This document shows, piece by piece, positions 23,609 through 29,926 of a DNA stretch of 29,926 nucleotides. This DNA is from Protostelium mycophagum (lineage: Eukaryota > Evosea > Variosea > Protosteliida > Protosteliaceae), in the NCBI GenBank assembly GCA_002081555.1, contig MZNV01001863.1, forward strand, positions 1-29,926, given 5' to 3'. Numbering within the stretch: position 1 is the first letter of the stretch; each line of letters starts with the position of its first letter. A model generated the notes under the pieces. That model did not search any database and was not told where the DNA came from. It worked only from the letters and a program-made list of their open reading frames with translations. Position numbers and translations under genes: made by a program.

Positions 23609-25417
23609 ATGGCGAAACAGAAGGACAAGAACAAGAAGAATAACATAATCAAATTGAGTGTAATGTGCACTCTCACATTCCTCTTCTTTCTGGCCGAAAT
23701 CATAGTTGGATACTTCACGCATTCTCTTGCTCTCGTCGCGGACTCCTTTCACATGCTCTCTGATCTTATTGCTTTGATTATTGCCATCGTAGCCATTAAG
23801 GTCAACTACCATAAATAATTACTGCTAAACTCTTCCAGCTCTCAGAGAAGCAACACACTGAGAACATGACGTACGGCTGGGTGAGGGCGGAAATATTGGG
23901 TGGTCTAATCAACGGAATACTCCTTCTCTCTCTCGTCTTTAACATCGTCATTGAGGCCATACAGAGATTTTTTGAATTGGAACGTGAGTTACGAAGGCTA
24001 GTTCTTTCATTCTTACCTTCCCAGCCATTAAAGACCCCAAACTGGTTTTGATCGTAGCTTCCGTTGGGCTCGGCTTCAACATCGTTGGGCTCTTTCTTTT
24101 CGCAGGACATGCAGGACACAGCCACAGCCACGGACACAGTCACACCCATGGAAAGAAGGATAAGCACTCTCATGGTCACAAGAAGGACAAGCACTCGCAC
24201 AAGCATGGACACAAAAAAAACGATGTAAAATTTCACCATTATTTAATGTACAAGGGTGATCTTTGGACAATTGATGACACCAAATCAGACTGAGTTGAGA
24301 ACAATTGAAGAGGGTAAGGTTGCAGAACCTTCACCTGCCTTGTCCATTCCAGAGGATTACACGATTGGACGAACAGATACAGACATAGAATGCGATCAAT
24401 TGCACCATTCTTCGGATGAAGAAGGACATGATCACAGTCACGGCCACGGACATAGCCACAGTCACGATCACGATCATGATCATAAGGACGAAGAGAAAGT
24501 GAAGAGCTCTGTGCTTCATAAAGAACATAAGAAGAGTCCAAAACATCAACATGAACATGGGCATAAACATGGACACAGTCACCACGAAAGAGATGACACC
24601 ACAAAGACTTCTGATCAGAGCGTACATGATACTAAAATAGATATCGTCATCACCAACGATGAAGGTTGGACGATCACCTCTTTAATGTCTGAATAATCCA
24701 GGTCATCATGATCACGACCATGATCATAAGGACGAAGAGAAAGTGAAGAGCTCTGCGCTTCATGGAGTTTTCCTTCACATCGTGGGTGATGCTTTGGGAT
24801 CTATTGCGGTTATAGCCAGCTCCCTCTTTATTTGGTTAACAAACTTCTCTTGGAGGTTCTATGTCGACCCTGCCTTGAGGTATTTTTATCCACTTTATCA
24901 AATTAATCTCCACAGTTTATTGTTATGTCTATTGTTGATAAAGAGTGCCGTCGGTCTGGTGAAGAACACATCTCTGGTGTTCCTTCAGAGTGTTCCTCAC
25001 GACGTGGACGTCAAGAAGATCAAAGAGGACATCAACAAGGTGAAAATGAGCGCATTACTTTTCACTGAAATTTAGAACAGATTCCGGACGTAGTTGGTAT
25101 TCATGAGTTACACGTATGGCAATTGGACGACAATCGCAATATATGTACAGTACACGTGGCAAGCAAGGGTGAAGAAACCATGAGAATCGGTCAAGAGATC
25201 AAAGAGGTGAATTCCAGTGAAACTTCAGATGAAATCCACTGAAAGAGGATCAGCCATGGAGTTGATCTATTTTTAGGTGTTACACAAGCATGGAATACAC
25301 AGCACTACAGTACAGCAGGAACAAGTTGAAGAAATTGAAACAGTGTCAGAGCTGGAGACATGTGCGCTGTTGTGCAAAGAAAATGCATGCCGAAAACGTG
25401 TGTGCTGCTCAGAGTGA
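23609..25417 (+). CDS. SLC30A1: ZnT1-like zinc transporter (cation diffusion facilitator), complete, 8 exons
   Basis: Exports zinc from the cytosol across the plasma or a vesicle membrane by proton exchange (known for the family). Product 493 aa. Exons: 23609-23800, 23839-23983, 24025-24224, 24289-24664, 24702-24879, 24916-25039, 25081-25206, 25277-25417. Six membrane segments are visible. TM1 is about 17-37; TM2 carries the zinc site H48-x3-D52 (FHMLSD); TM3 includes GWVRAEILGGLING; TM4 ends GLFLFAGHAG. A very His-rich cytosolic loop lies about 135-325 (GHSHSHGHSHTHG, then HDHSHGHGHSHSHDHDHDH). TM5 carries H330-x3-D334 (HIVGDALGS). The C-terminal domain is typical (QSVPHDVDVKKI, IPDVVGIHELHVWQL). 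It ends with an unusual Cys-rich tail (CALLCKENACRKRVCC). Loop position and TM sequence fit the ZnT1/ZnT10 branch; the exact paralogue is not certain. It shares its promoter region with the HECT gene. Confidence 0.94.
24467..24763 (+). repeat. 53-bp direct repeat (offset 244 bp) within the ZnT gene
   Basis: 24467-24519 and 24711-24763 match at 51 of 53 positions. They encode HDHDHDHKDEEKVKSSVLH in the His loop and HDHDHDHKDEEKVKSSALH directly before TM5. The downstream copy leads into the family-typical GVFLHIVGDALGS and is presumably original. The upstream copy lies in loop sequence not shared with relatives. The 37-nt intron 24665-24701 lies between the copies. Confidence 0.9.
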
Positions 25418-25777
25418 GGGCACGGTGTAAAAAGTTGGTTGTTTATAAAGGATCGCATTACTATTGAGCGGTTTCTTTGAAGGGCAACTGATTTTTTGAA
25501 CCTTGATTAAAATGGAAGGTATTTTTGGCCTTTTTCAAACCAGGCTGTCCCAATTAAAATAAATGAAGAGCAGCATTTTGTTTTCTTCAGGCTTGTTGTA
25601 GACCTTTGAAGTTTTTCTGGTTGAGATTTACAACGAGACGATTTGTGGAACCTCCGCGGATTTGTCCTGACATTTGCGTGGAGATGTAGAATTAGAAAAG
25701 AGAAGTCGAGAGACTTGATTTGGGATTGTGTTGATTCATTCTCGAAGTTCTGAGGTTCAACAATTCAAATTCAAGAG
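25418..25777 (+). other. Intergenic: ZnT 3' UTR and VPS10 5' UTR
   Basis: 360 bp between the ZnT stop and the VPS10 start codon. It contains an AATAAA at 25558 that would end the ZnT transcript. A splice-acceptor-like GCTTGTTGTAG ending at 25601 matches the intron 3' ends seen elsewhere in this window, so the VPS10 5' UTR may contain an intron. No coding potential is recognised. Confidence 0.6.
25558..25563 (+). terminator. AATAAA polyadenylation signal of the ZnT gene
   Basis: Canonical hexamer 141 nt after the ZnT stop codon, followed about 20 nt later by T-rich sequence (TTTTGTTTTCTTC) suitable as a downstream element. Confidence 0.65.
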
Positions 25778-28185
25778 ATGAGGCTGCAACTGATCATCTT
25801 TTTAACCATCATCGTTTATGCTTTAGCAGAGCCAAAATATCAGAGAGTGAGTGTCTTTCAAACCACAAACATAATTGACATTTTACTTAGACATGGATGT
25901 GTTCATATGACAACAAGATGAGAGATTTGAAGCAATATGACGAGAGGGTCGAGACTTTCGATACTGGCTTTGATCTGACAGATGCAGGTCGTATTTGCTA
26001 CATGTGGAGGAAATCTTCTGTATTCCAACGATACAGGATTCACCTGGAGCGTGATGTCTCTTCCATCAAATCAGAACTCTAAATGGATCTCTCCAGATCA
26101 GATCTTTATTTCACCAGTAGACAAGGCATATAAAATACACTAACGACACCTGCTGATGGACGCAGGCGATCTTGATCAAAAGTACCATAGGAAACAGCGC
26201 TTTCTACGAATTCGCCTACTGGGTGTCACGAGACGCAGGAAGAACATGGTCCATCCATAGCCCAGGCATTCAAGTTTCATTCTTGACATTTTTATGGCAT
26301 CCTGTTGTGCCTGGATACCTACTGTCGGGAGCACAGCGGGACTTTATTTCTACAGACTATGGGCAGACATGGAATCCTGTAATTAGTCCATTCTCCAAAA
26401 ATCTTCCCCAATGACCTCATACAGACACCCTTTTATCAGTTACATGTTGGAAACTATTACTGGGGAGATTCTGGAGTGGGAGAAGTCTCCAATACGACTT
26501 CTTATGTAAGGACAGACTCCAACAAGATCTACACTTCCATAGGCGATGCTGCCGTAGAACTGCAAGACAATTCATACTTCTTCTACACAACCAAGGACCA
26601 CATGATTCTAGCTACTGGCAGTCATCTGGCTGTGTCACCCGACATCGGAAGAAATAAAAAAGACTTTTTTGCACCCTTTCCCTGGAAGGACAACATCAAG
26701 GTGAAGAGAATGTTAATAATCATTATTTATTTGTATGATTGATAGAAAATGAGATATTGAGAATATCGTACATGATATTATTGCAAGGCTTCTTAATGTT
26801 GTACTTACTATAAATGCAATAGACTCGGAATATAGCATTATTATAATATCTGATGTGTTGAATATCTGACTGTACATAGGAGACACAATTTACCGTGATT
26901 GGCGACACCGACAGATCTATCAGTGTTGTAGTCAACGGTGATCTTTACCATTCTGATGCTCGTATTGGTGTAGAATACACTCGAATTTTCCGTGGAATCA
27001 ACGATTATGACTGGAACGTGGTTGACGGTATTGGTGCCGTACAGTTCATCAATAGATTCACTAAAGTCGGACTGTATGGAAAGAAGATCCAAAGTTACGT
27101 ATCATTCGACCATGGCTCTTCGTGGGATATGATCAAGACCAAAGACAAGAATTGCACCAAGGTACTTCAGATATTCTATTTTATATTATAATTATATTAT
27201 CTATATTTTCTAACATAATATAGGCGTGTAGCGTACATCTGGCTGTATCTTCCATACAGACAAGTGCAACAGCTCCTGGTGTCATCATGGCCCAAGGAAA
27301 CTTTGGAGAATCTCTTGCAGAGAAATATTCTCAAGATTGGATCACTCTGATGTCAATCGATAACGGCCTCACTTTTGAGAAAGTGTCAGATAGAGGATCT
27401 CTCTTTGGCCCAATCGCAGAGGGTGCGGGAGTTGTAGTGTGGTGGTCTGGAGAGTTATAGTGAGTTAATGATCAATGTCATGTTCAATGATTACTGACAT
27501 GCAAAAGTTACACTTTGGATTTTGGGCGTACAGTCCAGACACTCAACCTTTCTGTCTCAGTTTCAAAGATAGAATATTACGGCCAGGATACTTTCATGTT
27601 GACTGACAAGGGCATGCAAAAGGTCACCGCCGTCAAGTTCAACTCTCTAGCTAGGGTAAGAGGCAAATCACAAGTTGTTTCCTGACATTCGACAGGAATG
27701 TCAATTAGACACGGACTATGAGGATTTCGTGCCTTATAATGGAATTAAGGGGGATGACAGATGCATGATGGGAGGACATATTGTCTACAGAAGAAGAAAG
27801 TCGGGTGTAACTTGTCGCAACCCTTCCAATTTCACAAAGAATCTCGTCGTATCTGTGACCTCTTGTCTGTGTACAATGTCAGACTATGAATGGTGAGATG
27901 TTATTTCACAAATGAAGAATTCATACTGACATGTGAAAGTGATTACGGATACGAACGTGATGAGAAGGGAGTATGTGTGAGAGACAACACCATAACTATT
28001 AATGACCCACCTACCTGGTGCAGACCCGGTCGTAAATACCGCATCACAAAAGGGTAAATCTTTGTGTATTTTCATAGATATTGACAGTCAGTAGGTACAG
28101 GCTTCAAGCAGGAAACATTTGCAAGGGAGGATTGCAGATAGACTATCTCGAAAAAGACTGTCCAACACAGCCTTCATTAATGTGA
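25778..28185 (+). CDS. VPS10-domain (sortilin-like) protein without transmembrane segment, 11 exons
   Basis: Sortilin-family proteins bind ligands in the secretory/endosomal lumen with a VPS10 beta-propeller (known). Product 603 aa. Exons: 25778-25846, 25891-25947, 25988-26116, 26166-26378, 26425-26700, 26880-27161, 27224-27459, 27508-27655, 27696-27892, 27940-28053, 28095-28185. A signal peptide is clear (MRLQLIIFLTIIVYALA). Propeller about 24-470 with Asp-box/BNR motifs: SNDTGFTWS, SRDAGRTWS, STDYGQTWN, SFDHGSSWD, SIDNGLTFE. The 10CC module about 471-600 has exactly ten cysteines (ECQLD, DRCMM, VTCRN, TSCLC, DYEC, GVC, TWC, NIC, KDC) and the typical CMMGGHIVYRRRKSGVTC. The frame then ends (CPTQPSLM, TGA) with no membrane segment or cytosolic tail, unlike sortilin (831 aa in human). 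The propeller is also about 80-90 residues shorter than sortilin's. Frame is kept across all ten introns (40-179 nt). Confidence 0.91.
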
Positions 28186-28252
28186 TGACGAGTGATGTCT
28201 CACAAAAGAATTACTCAATTTCATTGTTTTTATTCTTTTTTTGAATTTTGTG

Positions 28253-28480
28253 CAAGAACCCAAAGAATCGAATAAATTCTTTGATATAAGCCCCAGCCCA
28301 CACAAATCCAAAAGAAAAGGCAAAAGTGACCGTCGCAAAGGTGCCAAAAAGCACAGAAAATCCAAGAAGATCCCAGAAAAGAAGTGGTGTCTCTCTCTTG
28401 ACTCGATGAGTGTCACAGAAATGAGTGCTGAATCAAGAACCCAAAGAACCGCATAAATTTATTTGATATAGACCTCAGCT
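28253..28480 (+). repeat. Diverged direct repeat, about 45 bp, offset 181 bp
   Basis: A segment beginning CAAGAACCCAAAGAA occurs at 28253-28297 and again, with several changes, at 28434-28480. Both include (A/G)(A/C)ATAAATT and TTTGATATA(A/G) words followed by C(C/T)CAGC. The sequence between them encodes a lysine-rich open segment (28300-28456). There are no terminal inverted repeats or target duplications that would mark a transposon. Confidence 0.7.
28271..28276 (+). terminator. AATAAA polyadenylation signal after the VPS10 gene
   Basis: Canonical hexamer 86 nt after the VPS10 stop codon. It lies inside the first copy of a direct repeat; the second copy (near 28453) has GCATAAAT instead and lacks the hexamer. 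Confidence 0.6.
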
Positions 28481-29926
28481 TCTTCTTTTTATCCCCAGAG
28501 TGGTCACTCCATTTGGAGCGTACAGGGTGATTTATAAAGAAATGAGGGAAACTACCTACAGTATAGCCACTGTCGCGTATACAAAGGTCCTCATATACCA
28601 CCTGCCCTGGGGTCTCTCTTTCGTAGAGGTTACTACAGAACTCTGCGTGTTTGTTCCATGTTTATTGATTGAGCCGAGAAAAAAGCCGTGTCTGTGTCGA
28701 CATACTTGTGCCCGGACAACATATAAAAAGGCCTGAAGGTAATGTAACTTGAATATTTATTTCAAATCTAAATCCCTAAACCTGAGAATGGATGTCTTCA
28801 TTCCATTCTGGAGAGACACGATATGGGGACAAGATTACCAGTGGGTATCTCATCAACGTTTTGGCTTATACCAGCAAATTTAAATTGAAAACTCTCATAA
28901 CTCTGGGCTGTCTTCAACTCAAAGTGGAGGTAAAATAAAGTAGTAGAGTTATCACAAAATGTCTAGAGTTTTTAAGTTGCTGCATTCACATCAAGTGGAC
29001 TCACAAGGTTACGGGTTCTATAGACGGTGGTCTATGCTGATCCCTTCCATCCATTGATTTGTGTCCCTGTTACTGGTTTGTTAATAGAGGACATATCAAA
29101 CATTGCAAGTAGACCCCAACCAGACCAAGGAAGACCAATTGTACAATTGGCAGATATGTCATCTTGACCTTTATACACAGTTTGATTGTTATAGAAGATT
29201 AAAAGTCTTCAATCCACTAACATGTCCAACAAAGCACATTGCGTCATCAGCATTATAATAGCGGTTTTGATAGATACAGAGAAGATGTCGTTTTATAGGG
29301 CCTTTTGGGGCCTTATGTCACATCAACCTGACAGTCAACATTGACTGCAATCCTCTGTTGTCAGCTGAAAAATGCGACTGCACCTGCAAAATTATTTCAT
29401 TCATAATATGTGTCTTTTTGAATATCAAGTCCTTGGAATTGACATTAGAGATGTGGCTGATATAGATCAACAGATTACATCACAATTTACTCATCTAAAT
29501 CTTTTATTGGTTTATAATACAGACCACAGTTATCTGACAAGAATTTGCTTGCTATGACTGGCAGAAAGCAGAGGTAGTAGACTAGGTCTTTGGCTGGGTA
29601 GATAGGTTCTCTCCGTCTAATTTTGTGAGAGAAGGTAATTGGCAATCATTACAAAAAATGTAAGAGTCTCATTCATACTCAAATGTAAGGTGTACCTTGC
29701 AGCTGTCATGATAGGTAGGCCTTGGATGTCTGATAGAGCACAACCAGATAGCATTCTATTTTAAAAATGAAGTGTCACATTAGATAGCTGAACAACTTGC
29801 TGAATCAGATAGAGAGAATCAATAGAACAGGAATGGTATTAATTCTTTGGGGGTAAAAAAATAAATTGTAAGTTGACAAAATCAGGGCAGCCAATTGCCT
29901 TTACATACCTGTTATTCATAGCATTA

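Larger units (their letters stand above)
28186..29926. other. Gene-poor region downstream of VPS10
   Basis: About 1.7 kb with no open frame above 80 codons and none resembling a known protein. It is AT-richer than the gene-dense part and, unlike the rest, does not resolve into exons separated by 40-nt introns. Seen here: the direct repeat at 28253-28480, a lysine/arginine-rich open segment at 28300-28456, a GGGCC-rich palindromic word near 29300 (AGGGCCTTTTGGGGCCTT), and several AGATAG words after 29730. It may be intergenic or part of a neighbouring gene's UTR or intron. I can support no gene. Confidence 0.6.

Noticed and set aside
23666-23672. TGCACTC as a metal-response element for the zinc transporter
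   Set aside because: It matches TGCRCNC but lies inside the first coding exon as a single copy. No copy occurs in the upstream region.
24076-24627. Minus-strand open frames opposite the His-rich loop
   Set aside because: They are complements of CAC/CAT/GAT codon runs; the plus strand gives a complete ZnT.
25778-28185. VPS10 gene as a pseudogene, because single frames stop repeatedly
   Set aside because: Every apparent break is resolved by a 40-179 nt GT-AG intron, and the spliced frame is open for 604 codons with all Asp boxes and ten cysteines intact.
28500-28736. 78-codon plus-strand frame as a gene
   Set aside because: It starts with GTG, has no recognisable domain or intron structure and no supporting context.
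28186-29926. A mobile element in the gene-poor end
   Set aside because: No terminal repeats, target duplications, poly-A tail or transposase, reverse transcriptase or integrase-like peptides were seen.

Overview
This window is eukaryotic nuclear DNA, most likely from an animal or close animal relative with a very compact genome. It holds four complete, densely packed, intron-rich protein genes and one gene-poor end. All four were reconstructed by splicing: 85 GT-AG introns, most 35-65 nt long (range 35-210), and each of the four resulting reading frames is open from ATG to stop with a total length divisible by three. The gene content (a full ASPM with about 70 IQ motifs, a ZnT-type zinc transporter, a VPS10/10CC sortilin relative, a giant HECT ligase) fits Metazoa. 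The tiny introns and tight spacing resemble small-genome basal animals such as demosponges, but the sequence alone does not settle the lineage.

Layout. 15-9149, minus strand: ASPM/abnormal spindle (ASH, two CH domains, about 70 IQ motifs, C-terminal helical repeat), 21 exons, 2763 aa. Only 71 bp upstream, 9221-23266, minus strand: a 3571-aa HECT ubiquitin ligase with two tandem ZZ zinc fingers, 49 exons. 23267-23608: a 342-bp divergent promoter region. 23609-25417, plus strand: a ZnT1-like zinc exporter with a very histidine-rich loop, 8 exons, 493 aa. 25778-28185, plus strand: a VPS10-domain protein with signal peptide and complete 10CC module but no transmembrane segment, 11 exons, 603 aa. 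28186-29926: AT-richer sequence without a gene I can support, apart from a direct repeat and a lysine-rich open segment just after the VPS10 gene.

The genes do not form one obvious pathway. ASPM acts at spindle poles, the HECT protein in ubiquitin transfer, ZnT in zinc export or sequestration, and the VPS10 protein in secretory or extracellular ligand binding. The most unusual feature of the window is its introns. Many share near-identical 3' ends of two types (TGACTCGTTGTAG and TGATGACGTCATCAG) with a YTGAC branch-like element 8-16 nt from the splice site and little or no polypyrimidine tract. Several are made of short repeated words. This suggests either an exceptionally constrained acceptor signal or families of related (introner-like) introns. 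I saw no tRNA, rRNA, CRISPR array, recognisable transposon or virus-derived element.
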